From: Bacillota bacterium
GTDB lineage: Bacteria; Bacillota; Clostridia; Oscillospirales; Oscillospiraceae
NCBI GenBank assembly: GCA_023402075.1
Contig: JAEXCS010000035.1
Location: 62,001-126,000 of the forward strand
Direction of reading: 5' to 3'
Length of the DNA stretch: 64,000 nucleotides
The translations under genes and the position numbers were made by a program. Each line of letters begins with the position of its first letter. Positions within the stretch are counted from its first letter, which is position 1. Shown in pieces: positions 16,749 to 24,504 of this stretch. The notes under the pieces were generated by a model that was given only the letters and a program-made list of their open reading frames with translations, made no database searches and was not told the DNA's origin.

Positions 16749-17960
16749 ATGCAGAGATACATTGCCCGGCAGGCCATTTTCGATCGTAATCTGCGGGTGG
16801 AGGGCTACGAGCTGCTTTACCGTGCAGGCGACGGAGAGGACCGGGCCTCATTTGCCGACGGCGACCGGGCCACCCGCATATTGCTGTCTGACGCGCTGAT
16901 GGCCTTTGGCCTGAACAACCTGACAGACGGGCGGGACGCATACGTCAATTTTACAGAGTCGCTGGTGATGAGTGATTTTGTACTGCTGACAGACCCACGG
17001 AAAATTACGGTGGAGCTGCTGGAAAGCATTCATGTATCGGACAAGCTGATCCGGCGTTTGACGGAGCTGAAAAATCGCGGCTACCGTCTGGCGCTGGACG
17101 ACTACACGGGCGACCCGGTCTTTGACCCCATTCTTCCGCTGATTGATGTGCTGAAGGTGGATTTTCTGGCCACCAACGAAGAAAAGCAGGAGGAGATTGC
17201 CCGCAAATATCGCCGGGGCCGCATGGCACTGCTGGCTGAAAAGGTGGAAGACCGGGAAACCTATGAGCGGGCCTCACGTCAGGGGTACAGCAAGTTTCAG
17301 GGGTTTTTCTTTCAGCGGCCCACGAATCTGCGCAAGGAGACGGCAAATGTCAACTCCGCCACCTATACGCGCCTTTTGCGGGAGTTGAACCGGACCGACG
17401 TGGACCTGCGCTACTGCGCGGAGATGATTCGCTCTGACGCGGCGCTGACCTTTCGCCTGCTGAAAAAGGTGCGCACGCTGCAATACTACCGCGGAAACTC
17501 TTTGAAGGTGATTGAGCGGGCGGTGACCTATCTTGGGATTGACGAGCTGTATCACTGGGTGGTTCTGCTGCTGGCCCGGGAATCCAACACCACCTGTTCC
17601 GACGAGACGGTGCGGGAGGCCTACCTCCGCGGAGTTTTTATGGAGCGGCTGATGGAGCACTCTCCCCACAGCCGTAAAAAAACCTCCGGCTTTCTTACGG
17701 GAATGTTCAGTCTGATGGACCTTATTCTTGGGCGGCCCATGGCGGACCTTCTGCGGGAGGTTCATCTTCCGTCGGAAACCAAGAAGGTTTTGCTGGGTGA
17801 AGACGCAGGCCCTTTGAAGTCCTATCTTGAATACGTTGTTTCCTACGAGCAGAGAACCCCAATGGAGCCACCCGCGCTGGACGTGGACGCCTATGAGGTA
17901 ATGGATATCTATATGCAGTGCATCAAAGAGACGGACTGGGCCTTCCGCAGCGAAGTGTGA
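16749..17960 (+). CDS. EAL-HDOD signalling protein with a largely intact EAL site
   Basis: A 403-residue protein with an EAL domain (about 1-200) and an HDOD domain (about 205-400). The EAL residues are nearly all present: E21 (ELLYR), N67 (VNFTE), E89 (TVELLES), D117-D118 (ALDDYTG), K136 (LKVDF), E164 (AEKVE) and Q184 (FQGFF). It could therefore bind or hydrolyse c-di-GMP. It is 27 bases after the FtsA-like gene with a GGAGG site and is probably cotranscribed with it. It is a paralogue of the protein at 50119-51387, whose EAL site is degraded. Confidence 0.88.
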   Translation: MQRYIARQAIFDRNLRVEGYELLYRAGDGEDRASFADGDRATRILLSDALMAFGLNNLTDGRDAYVNFTESLVMSDFVLLTDPRKITVELLESIHVSDKLIRRLTELKNRGYRLALDDYTGDPVFDPILPLIDVLKVDFLATNEEKQEEIARKYRRGRMALLAEKVEDRETYERASRQGYSKFQGFFFQRPTNLRKETANVNSATYTRLLRELNRTDVDLRYCAEMIRSDAALTFRLLKKVRTLQYYRGNSLKVIERAVTYLGIDELYHWVVLLLARESNTTCSDETVREAYLRGVFMERLMEHSPHSRKKTSGFLTGMFSLMDLILGRPMADLLREVHLPSETKKVLLGEDAGPLKSYLEYVVSYEQRTPMEPPALDVDAYEVMDIYMQCIKETDWAFRSEV

Positions 17961-18012
17961 GCGGGCGGAAGCATTTGTCCTTCTCCCGAACAAACAGAAG
18001 CGAGGCAACAAT

Positions 18013-18819
18013 ATGTTAAAACAAAAGCGCGTTTTGATTCCTCTGGCTCTGGCCGCAATTGTGAGTCTGGGGACAGCAGTCTATCTGCTGATTTTTCAAA
18101 GCGCAAAGGCCCCGGAGCCGCCGATGGAATATGTGGTGGGCGAAGACACGGTGGAATCGCTCAGCTCCGTGCTGGGCCTTGAAAACAGCGGTGAGCTGGC
18201 AGACGTAAAAACGCCGGACACGGCAAGTTCAGATGCATCCTCCGGTACGGAAAGCGGCGGGGATGCGGCTTATTACTACACCTATCAAAAGCTGGAAGCC
18301 GGCGGAGAGATCGTGCGCCAGTATGTGGAGCATCTGACGGAGGCGGAGGTCGGCTTTCGGATTGTGGACGAGAACGGCGTGGTGGCAGACGCCCCTAACT
18401 ATGCCGACAACGAAGGCGCCGTGTCTCTTGCAAAGGCTGCGTCCGAGGATGGATGGCTTTTGCGGATGGATATTTCCTGGGCCGCCGAAAACTGCCAGAT
18501 CACGCTCACCCGTCCGGAGGGAACGGTGCGTGAAACGGCTGCAGAAACGGCGCCTATGACCTATGTGGAGGCAGTGGACTTTCTCAAATCCCTTTCCCCC
18601 GCCAAGCTGGGTCTGGAGACGGAAAGCCTGCGGGATTACTTTGTCTACCCCATGGATGGCGCGGTGCTGGTGGACGGCATACTGTGTCTGAAACTTCAGG
18701 TCTATTCCCCCCACGAGGAGGGGCAGGCCAACGCCATTGCGGGCACGTATCTTCTCTCTGGCGACAAGGCGCATCTCTATCTGCTGGAGGATGGAGCGGT
18801 GCGTGCACTTTCTCTGTGA
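18013..18819 (+). CDS. Membrane-anchored extracytoplasmic protein of unknown function
   Basis: The 268-residue protein has a basic start and one N-terminal membrane segment (about 8-30) with no lipobox, then a Ser/Asp-rich linker and a globular part with no family I recognise. It lies 52 bases after the EAL-HDOD gene and ends just before a strong terminator, so it is likely the last gene of the FtsA-like/EAL-HDOD transcript. Its exposed position suggests a cell-envelope role linked to that set; nothing more can be supported. Confidence 0.7.
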   Translation: MLKQKRVLIPLALAAIVSLGTAVYLLIFQSAKAPEPPMEYVVGEDTVESLSSVLGLENSGELADVKTPDTASSDASSGTESGGDAAYYYTYQKLEAGGEIVRQYVEHLTEAEVGFRIVDENGVVADAPNYADNEGAVSLAKAASEDGWLLRMDISWAAENCQITLTRPEGTVRETAAETAPMTYVEAVDFLKSLSPAKLGLETESLRDYFVYPMDGAVLVDGILCLKLQVYSPHEEGQANAIAGTYLLSGDKAHLYLLEDGAVRALSL

Positions 18820-18822
18820 CAG

Positions 18823-18859
18823 CACCGCCCGGAAAGCAGGGGGTTTCCGGGCGGTTTTC
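18823..18859 (+). terminator. Terminator after the FtsA-like/EAL-HDOD gene set
   Basis: A perfect 12-pair stem ACCGCCCGGAAA (18824-18835) and TTTCCGGGCGGT (18844-18855) is followed by TTT. Confidence 0.8.
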
Positions 18860-18878
18860 ATTCCGGCGGTTTATGGGC

Positions 18879-18907
18879 TTGCTTTTCAAAGCCGCCTGTG
18901 GTATACT
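18879..18907 (+). promoter_or_regulatory. Probable promoter of the GNAT acetyltransferase gene
   Basis: TTGCTT (18879-18884) and TATACT (18902-18907) are 17 bases apart. The -10 is extended by TGTGG. The site follows the upstream terminator and precedes the coding start by about 100 bases. Confidence 0.6.
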
Positions 18908-19010
18908 GTTCTTAACCGCAATTCCAAGGACGCGGGAACTGAATAATAAAGAACCGTCGTTGCATTGCAAGGAAGGGCTTTTGAGTATTTTTTACTGTGA
19001 GGTAAGTGAT

Positions 19011-19526
19011 ATGGAGAGAGCTCCTTCTATTTTTTTGCATCCTGACATCAACCAACCCCGCACAGACCGGCTGATTAGCTGGCTGGAAAATCCCGCCGTC
19101 ACACGTTATTTAAACGAGGACCGAGGCATTACCTCCCGCCTGCGGGAGACAACGGACCCGGTGTTTCTCACCTGCCAGCTTAACCGGCAGGGCCGGTTTT
19201 TCTTTGTGTGCCGCGAAAAGGACCCGGAGCCTATCGGCTTTGTCCGACTTGCGGAACTGAAAAAGAATGACGCCTATGAGCTGGTGGTCGCCATCGGACG
19301 TCAGGCCCTGTGGGGAAACGGATACGGCACGCAGGCCATTATCCGGTGTCTTGAAACCGCATTTTTCCAGCGGCGGGCCAACACCGTGGCCGCCAACGTG
19401 CACGCAGACAATCTGCGCTCCCTTCGCGCCTTTGAAAAGGTGGGAATGCGCCGTGTCTCCCAAGGCTGCGGTTACGTGCATTTTCTTCTCACGCGGGATG
19501 AGTTTTTAAACCAGCGTCTGGCTTAG
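19011..19526 (+). CDS. GNAT-family N-acetyltransferase
   Basis: The 171-residue protein has the GNAT fold pattern: beta strands ending IGFVRL and YELVVAIG, the acetyl-CoA loop QALWGNGYGTQAI (Q/R-x-x-G-x-G/A type) and the terminal NLRSLRAFEKVGMRR segment. It is similar to RimJ/RimL-like enzymes that acetylate protein N-termini or small amines. Substrate unknown. The ATG at 19011 has a GAGG site 8 bases upstream. Longer in-frame starts upstream would run through the previous terminator and promoter. Confidence 0.85.
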   Translation: MERAPSIFLHPDINQPRTDRLISWLENPAVTRYLNEDRGITSRLRETTDPVFLTCQLNRQGRFFFVCREKDPEPIGFVRLAELKKNDAYELVVAIGRQALWGNGYGTQAIIRCLETAFFQRRANTVAANVHADNLRSLRAFEKVGMRRVSQGCGYVHFLLTRDEFLNQRLA

Positions 19527-19657
19527 TCGCAAACTGCGCTTTGCTTGCTTCCGGCTGCGCCGAAAGCAACCGCCGCTTTGTTGCGCCTGCGCCTTCGTGG
19601 AAACCGGGGGTTTCCACCAGGAGGACGGGGGACGCGTGATGATCGCAAACTGCGCTT
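19527..19657. repeat. 15-base direct repeats around a hairpin
   Basis: TCGCAAACTGCGCTT occurs at 19527-19541 and again at 19643-19657. Between them is a perfect hairpin GTGGAAACC (19597-19605)/GGTTTCCAC (19609-19617). No gene is supported here. It may be remnant or repetitive intergenic DNA. Confidence 0.5.
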
Positions 19658-19698
19658 ATGCTTTCGCGGAAGACGGAGGATGCGGTATTATAACAATT

Positions 19699-19735
19699 TA
19701 TGCCCGGAAGGCCAATGGCCTTCCGGGCATTTTTA
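19699..19735 (+). terminator. Terminator after the acetyltransferase gene
   Basis: A near-perfect stem ATGCCCGGAAGGCC/GGCCTTCCGGGCAT (about 19700-19730) is followed by TTTTT. It also lies just past the end of the convergent ABC importer operon. Confidence 0.8.
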
Positions 19736-19749
19736 AGCGGCAAAACGGT

Positions 19750-20742
19750 TTATTTTACCGCCAGAGCAAAACTGTTGTCCACCAGCTCGTCGAAATTCAC
19801 CCAGTCCTCGCGGGCCAGCTCGCCGGCGGTTTCCATCACCGTCTCCAGCCGCTCCAGCGCGGACTTTTCCATCACGGGGGTGGCATTCCATGCGTCGATG
19901 TCCTTATAGCGCTGGGCCACCTTTGTCAAAACCTCTACGCTGGTGTCGGGGAACTGGTCGGCAATGACCTCGGCAATCTCGGCGGCAGAATGCTCCTGCA
20001 CCCAGGTCTGGCCCTTGGCCACGGCGTTGGTAAACCGCTGAATTACATCGGGATTTTTCTCCATGTAACCCTGAGAGGCAAAATACGCGGTGTAAGGAAT
20101 CTCTCCGCTTTCCTGGCCGATGGAGGTGAGAATTACACCCTTCCCGGCGGCCTCCACCTCGGTGGCGGTAGGCTCAAACAGCGTGACATAATCTCCGTTT
20201 CCTCCGGTGAAGGCCCCGGCCATCATGTTGAACTGCACGGAGGTGTCCACCACCGCGTCCACATGGGGAATCACGCCGTTTTGCCGCATGACGTATTCAA
20301 GGGTCATTTCCGGCATTCCGCCGGCGCGCCCGCCGATAATGGTTTTTCCCTTCAAGTCAGCCCAGTTGAAGGGAACATTGTCCCGGCCTACCAGGAAGGA
20401 ACCGTCCCGCTTCGTCAACTGGGCAAAGACCTTCGGATAGTCGTTTTTTCCCTGATTGTACACGTAGACGCAGGCTTCCGGCCCCGCGAGGCCAATGTCG
20501 CTTTGTCCGGACAGAACGGCAGTCATCACCTTGTCGGCTCCGCCGCCGTTGGTCAGCTCTACATTCAGTCCCTCGTCGGCAAAAAAGCCCAGCTTCAATG
20601 CGGCATACTGGGGCGCATAGAACACGGAATGGGTTACTTCGTTCAGTTGTACGGTAACAGTTTCCTGCGTTTCGGTTTTTCCGCAGGCGCTCAGGGACGC
20701 CGTGATGGCCACGGCACATAGCAGGGCAAACAATTTTTTCAT
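19750..20742 (-). CDS. ABC importer substrate-binding lipoprotein (SsuA/TauA/NMT1 type)
   Basis: A 330-residue lipoprotein with signal peptide MKKLFALLCAVAITASLSAC; the lipobox is LSAC. The mature part is an NMT1/SsuA-like binding protein, with VFYAPQYAALKLGFFADEGLNVEL and GLAGPEACVYVY typical of the nitrate/sulfonate/thiamine-precursor group. The ATG at 20742 overlaps the stop of the permease gene by 4 bases (ATGA) and has a GGAG site, so the longer in-frame start at 20784 is rejected. The substrate may be a sulfonate, pyrimidine or similar small molecule; no biosynthetic neighbour or TPP riboswitch was seen to decide. Confidence 0.88.
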   Translation of the reverse strand: MKKLFALLCAVAITASLSACGKTETQETVTVQLNEVTHSVFYAPQYAALKLGFFADEGLNVELTNGGGADKVMTAVLSGQSDIGLAGPEACVYVYNQGKNDYPKVFAQLTKRDGSFLVGRDNVPFNWADLKGKTIIGGRAGGMPEMTLEYVMRQNGVIPHVDAVVDTSVQFNMMAGAFTGGNGDYVTLFEPTATEVEAAGKGVILTSIGQESGEIPYTAYFASQGYMEKNPDVIQRFTNAVAKGQTWVQEHSAAEIAEVIADQFPDTSVEVLTKVAQRYKDIDAWNATPVMEKSALERLETVMETAGELAREDWVNFDELVDNSFALAVK

Positions 20743-21554
20743 GCGATCACTCCTAAACGTTTCTTTAAAAATTTTTCCAGCCACAGCACAATTCGGTACA
20801 TTACCACCGCCGCCGCCGCCAGAATCAGCACGGAGGCCATTACCAAATCCATGTTAAACACTTGAGAACCGTACACAATCAGATACCCAAGCCCGGCTTT
20901 GGAAACCAAAAATTCGCCCATCACAACGCCCACCCACGAAAGACCCACATTTACCCGCAGGGTGTTAAACAGCGTTGGAAGATTGGAGGGCAGCACCAGC
21001 TTTCGTAAAATCTGTCCCCGGCCCGCCCCCATGGACTTTAAGAGCCGAAGTTTTTCCCCGTCGGTGGAGATAAACCCCGCCAGCATGTTAAGAATTGTGA
21101 CAATCAGCGAGATGGCAAGGGTCATGGCAATGATGCTGGATGTTCCCGCACCGATCCAGACAATAAAAATCGGTCCCAGTGCGGTTTTTGGCAGGGCGTT
21201 GAGCACCACCAGATACGGCTCCAGCACCCGAGAGAGAAAGTTGCTCCACCACAGGAGAACCGCAACCAGCGTGCCCGCCAGTGTTCCTAAAATAAAGCCC
21301 GCAGCCGTCTCCGCGCAGGAGGTCCACAGATGAACCCACAGGTCCCCGCTTTGATAGAGAACGGACACCGTTTTTACCACGCGGGAGGGAGAGCTGAAAA
21401 TAAACGCGTCAATCCACCCCAGACGGGCAGAGACTTCCCACAGGATTAAAAAGAACAATAGCAAAAACACCTGCACCGCCCGCACAGCGGAGCGCTGCCG
21501 CTTTTGGCGGCGGAGCCATTCCAGCCGCCGGGGGGAGGGAGTAGAATCAGGCAT
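20739..21554 (-). CDS. ABC importer permease (SsuC/TauC type)
   Basis: The 271-residue membrane protein has about six membrane segments and the BPD_transp_1 EAA-like loop (SMGAGRGQILRKLVLPSNLP), typical for SsuC/TauC permeases. The ATG at 21554 overlaps the ATPase stop by 8 bases and is preceded by AAGGAG, which fixes the start. It is the middle gene of the importer operon. Confidence 0.9.
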   Translation of the reverse strand: MPDSTPSPRRLEWLRRQKRQRSAVRAVQVFLLLFFLILWEVSARLGWIDAFIFSSPSRVVKTVSVLYQSGDLWVHLWTSCAETAAGFILGTLAGTLVAVLLWWSNFLSRVLEPYLVVLNALPKTALGPIFIVWIGAGTSSIIAMTLAISLIVTILNMLAGFISTDGEKLRLLKSMGAGRGQILRKLVLPSNLPTLFNTLRVNVGLSWVGVVMGEFLVSKAGLGYLIVYGSQVFNMDLVMASVLILAAAAVVMYRIVLWLEKFLKKRLGVIA

Positions 21555-22305
21555 TGAAATCCAGCTCCTTCCAGATGGCGTTGAAAAACCCGCGGAATTC
21601 CGGCGCATCCCGCCGCTCCATGGGTTTTAAATTCCGCAGCGCCCCCAGATCGTGAATGGATTTCACCACGGCGGGACGGCGGCTTAAAACCACCACCCGG
21701 TCGGAAAGACTGATGGCCTCGGAAATGTCGTGTGTAACCAGCAGGGCAGTTTTTCCCTCCTGTCGGATGATGTCGTGAATGTCCGCGGAGACGGACAGTC
21801 GCGTCTGATAATCCAATGCGGAAAACGGTTCGTCCAGCAGAAGAATTTTTGGCCCTGCGGCCATGGTGCGAATCAGGGCGCAGCGCTGGCGCATCCCCCC
21901 TGACAGCTGAGAGGGCCGCTTGTTTGCAAATGCCCCCAGCCCGTATAGCTCCAAAAGTTCCCGGACGCGTTCATATTGCTCCGGGTCGCGTTCTCCCCGC
22001 AGCTCCAGTCCCAGCGTCACGTTGCCCCACACGGTGCGCCATTCAAAAAGCTGGTCCCGCTGGGGCATCAGCCCCACCTGATCGGAAGGGGCAACGACGG
22101 ATTTTCCGTCTATTAATACGCTTCCGGAGGTAGGCGGCTCCAAGCCCCCAATCAGGCTGAGCAGCGTGGATTTGCCGCAGCCGGAGGGGCCGACTAAACC
22201 CAAAAACTCTCCCTCCTCCAGCTCAAACGACACATCCCGCAGTGCCTCAATTTCTCCGTCGATTGCTTGATAGGTCAGCGCCACGTGCTCGAGAGCGATC
22301 GTCAT
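21547..22305 (-). CDS. ABC importer ATPase (SsuB/TauB type)
   Basis: The 252-residue ATPase has Walker A GPSGCGKST, Q-loop, signature LSGGMRQR, Walker B ILLLDEPFSALD and switch His (VTHDISEA), all in their usual order. It is the first gene of the operon, with a GGAGG site before the ATG. The family groups with nitrate/sulfonate/taurine importers. No promoter is obvious in the 100 bases upstream. Confidence 0.93.
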   Translation of the reverse strand: MTIALEHVALTYQAIDGEIEALRDVSFELEEGEFLGLVGPSGCGKSTLLSLIGGLEPPTSGSVLIDGKSVVAPSDQVGLMPQRDQLFEWRTVWGNVTLGLELRGERDPEQYERVRELLELYGLGAFANKRPSQLSGGMRQRCALIRTMAAGPKILLLDEPFSALDYQTRLSVSADIHDIIRQEGKTALLVTHDISEAISLSDRVVVLSRRPAVVKSIHDLGALRNLKPMERRDAPEFRGFFNAIWKELDFNA

Positions 22306-22463
22306 GGCAGAATCCTCCTTTACCCGCCGGGCGCGCCCAAAAGCGCCCCCGTCCTGACATCGTATGCTGCGGGTTCCCCCATGGTGCGGCGTGCGGAATC
22401 GGGGGAAAATTGAGTATTAATCAGTAATTTTTTTGTTTTTTGAAAATATTCTTCCAATTCTCT

Positions 22464-22489
22464 TATGTTTTGGAAAAAGCGGACGATAT
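22464..22489 (+). promoter_or_regulatory. Weak candidate sigma-28 promoter of fliC
   Basis: GACGATAT (22482-22489) resembles the sigma-28 -10 (GCCGATAA), but the matching -35 position reads TTAT rather than TAAA. It is the best candidate seen, giving a leader of about 125 bases. Confidence 0.3.
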
Positions 22490-22572
22490 ATGGGGTACAA
22501 GGGTAAAATCCCCTGTGCGGATGCCAATGGCTTTATGAGGCCTCTAAGGCCAAAGGCGCCGCCTATAAAAAA

Positions 22573-22611
22573 GGGCAGGGAAAGGATTCCCGCCCCTGAA
22601 ATACATGGAGG
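22573..22611 (+). promoter_or_regulatory. Flagellin leader hairpin with GGA loop, possible CsrA site
   Basis: A stem GGGAA/TTCCC (22578-22582 with 22587-22591) shows AGGA in its loop and is extended by GGGC/GCCC with one bulged A. A second GGA lies in the ribosome site (22607-22611). In Bacillus, CsrA represses flagellin translation by binding exactly such a loop plus the Shine-Dalgarno GGA. CsrA and FliW genes are not in this window. Confidence 0.5.
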
Positions 22612-22619
22612 TAACGATT

Positions 22620-24284
22620 ATGCGTATCCAACACAATATCATGGCGATGAACTCTTATCGCAACTACTCCAGCAACACCGGCGCTCTGTCCAAGAACCTT
22701 GAGAAGCTGTCTTCCGGCTATCGGATTAACCGCGCGGGCGACGACGCCGCCGGTCTTGCCATTTCCGAGAAGATGCGGGCGCAGATCTCCGGTCTGGAGC
22801 AGGCCCAGTCCAACGCCAAGAGCGGCATCAACCTGGTGCAGACCGCTGAAGGCGCGCTGACCGAGGTTCACTCCATGCTCAACCGTATGGTGACTCTGGC
22901 CGACCAGTCCGCCAACGGCACCTATGACAACGAGACTGACCGGGCAAACCTCCAGAAGGAAGTTTCCCAGCTGACCTCCGAAATCGACCGTATCGCTGAC
23001 AGCTCCAACTTCAACGGCATCAAGCTGCTGGACGGCTCTCTTGGCGGCAAGGCCGACGTTTCCAACAATGTGACGCTGACTGATACTAAGGTCACCACTT
23101 CCAAAACCACCAGTGCTGCCTTTACTGCTGGTACAGGTGCACTGACTGCTGGCAATACATTCTCCTACACCGTTGCTTGGAAAGAGGGTGACGCTGAGAA
23201 GTCCGCCACGATTTCTTTCAAAGCAACTTCCGCTACGGAGTTTGAAGCCGCCGATGGCACAAAGTATGCTGCTACTGCAGCAGGCGCAACAGTAGGAGAG
23301 ATTAGCAATGCTGTTCTTGCAGAGCTGAAAAAGGACAGTGATCTTAGCGCTTCCTTTGACATCTCTCTCGGTTCTGACAAGCTGACCTTCACCAGCAAGG
23401 AGACTGGCACAGCTGGCGCTCAGATTACCGCTCTTGGCATGACTTCCAGCGCGGCAACAGTTACCTCTGCTGGCGGTGCTATCGGCGCAACCGCCGGTGA
23501 TGTCGTGGTCGGCAAGGACCTTATGCAGAAGCTGGACGCCAGCAAGTTCACTGTTATTACCAAGGACGGTACCACTACCGCGAATACGGCTACTGCTGAA
23601 GAGCTGGAAAAGGCCACCTTTGAAGTCAACGGCAAGAAGTTCCTGCTGGCGGCTTCTACCACCACGGAGAAGGGTCTTGCAAATCTCGGCTCCGACGTGA
23701 CCGTAATTAAGCTGGATGCTGGTAGCTATGTTGCCGCAGACGATGCCGCAAACGTGGCCGGAACCATCAGCCGCGTCACCGGCATGAAGTTTGAAGCCGT
23801 TGCCACGGCAGACGCCGATACCGGCGCTGGGATTGCCGCTAACGACATTCTCTTCAAGGGCGACACTGCCCTCAAGACCTCCGGTCAGGCGCTGACCCTG
23901 CAGATCGGCGACACCGCCGAGAGCTTCAACCAGCTCACCGTCTCCGTGGGCGATATGCACGCCAAGTCTCTGGGAATCGGCGATATCGATATCTCCACTC
24001 AGGACGGCGCTTCTGCTGCCATTGACAAGCTGAAGTCCGCCATCAACAGCGTTTCCTCCACCCGCGGCACGCTGGGCGCTCTGCAGAACCGTCTGGACCA
24101 CACCATCAACAACCTGGGCGTCATGACCGAGAACATCCAGGACGCCGAGTCCACCGTTCGCGACGTGGACGTGGCCAAGGAGATGATGTCCTACACCAAG
24201 AACAACATCCTGGTGCAGTCTGCTCAGGCCATGCTGGCCCAGGCCAACCAGGTTCCCCAGGGCGTGCTGCAGCTGCTGCAGTAA
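22620..24284 (+). CDS. fliC: Flagellin
   Basis: The 554-residue protein has the conserved flagellin ends: N-terminal MRIQHNIMAMNSYRNY and LSSGYRINRAGDDAAGLAISEKM, and C-terminal NRLDHTINNLGVMTENIQDAES ending in QANQVPQGVLQLLQ. The middle (about 165-440) is the variable, surface-exposed part, rich in Ala and Thr, and makes it longer than minimal flagellins. The ATG at 22620 has GGAGG 8 bases upstream. It is monocistronic, followed by two strong hairpins. Confidence 0.97.
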   Translation: MRIQHNIMAMNSYRNYSSNTGALSKNLEKLSSGYRINRAGDDAAGLAISEKMRAQISGLEQAQSNAKSGINLVQTAEGALTEVHSMLNRMVTLADQSANGTYDNETDRANLQKEVSQLTSEIDRIADSSNFNGIKLLDGSLGGKADVSNNVTLTDTKVTTSKTTSAAFTAGTGALTAGNTFSYTVAWKEGDAEKSATISFKATSATEFEAADGTKYAATAAGATVGEISNAVLAELKKDSDLSASFDISLGSDKLTFTSKETGTAGAQITALGMTSSAATVTSAGGAIGATAGDVVVGKDLMQKLDASKFTVITKDGTTTANTATAEELEKATFEVNGKKFLLAASTTTEKGLANLGSDVTVIKLDAGSYVAADDAANVAGTISRVTGMKFEAVATADADTGAGIAANDILFKGDTALKTSGQALTLQIGDTAESFNQLTVSVGDMHAKSLGIGDIDISTQDGASAAIDKLKSAINSVSSTRGTLGALQNRLDHTINNLGVMTENIQDAESTVRDVDVAKEMMSYTKNNILVQSAQAMLAQANQVPQGVLQLLQ

Positions 24285-24363
24285 GTCGTCGGAAGGAACT
24301 TCTCTGTCGGCGGAAAATGCTTTGCATTTTTGCCCAAGGGACGAGGACTGCAAAACAAGCACC

Positions 24364-24399
24364 AAAAATCCCCCGCCGCATACGCGGCGGGGGATTTTT
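24364..24399 (+). terminator. Flagellin terminator
   Basis: A very strong stem AATCCCCCGCCGC/GCGGCGGGGGATT flanked by A and T runs, 80 bases after fliC. Confidence 0.85.
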
Positions 24400-24424
24400 A
24401 CTTTCACAGGCACTTCCATCGCTA

Positions 24425-24474
24425 AAACAGCTCCCCACCGAAGGAAATGGCTCCTGCGGTGGGGAACTGTTTTC
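24425..24474. terminator. Second hairpin, bidirectional terminator
   Basis: AACAGCTCCCCACCG pairs with CGGTGGGGAACTGTT with one mismatch. A-rich and T-rich flanks allow it to end the flagellin transcript and the convergent RraA transcript. Confidence 0.65.
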
Positions 24475-24504
24475 ATGCCATGTAAAGTTTTAAAAAGCTA
24501 TGCT

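Larger units (their letters stand above)
22306..22619. other. Divergent region between the ABC importer and flagellin genes
   Basis: The 314 bases hold an AT-rich core (about 22410-22480) where promoters for both directions may lie, a weak sigma-28-like -10 (22482-22489) and the structured flagellin leader. No gene was found. The importer side (22306-22400) is GC-rich but matches no riboswitch I know. Confidence 0.5.

Noticed and set aside
19639..19800. A small open frame starting with ATGATCGCAAAC after an AGGAGG-like site
   Set aside because: It runs through a strong terminator into the antisense of the ABC lipoprotein gene and matches nothing recognisable.
22306..22420. Possible TPP or SAM riboswitch before the ABC importer
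   Set aside because: Neither the CTGAGA/ACCTGA blocks of TPP nor the SAM core is present.
22563..24476. A 637-codon open frame antisense to flagellin
   Set aside because: It runs through both flagellin terminators, has no domain and results from the codon bias of fliC on the other strand.
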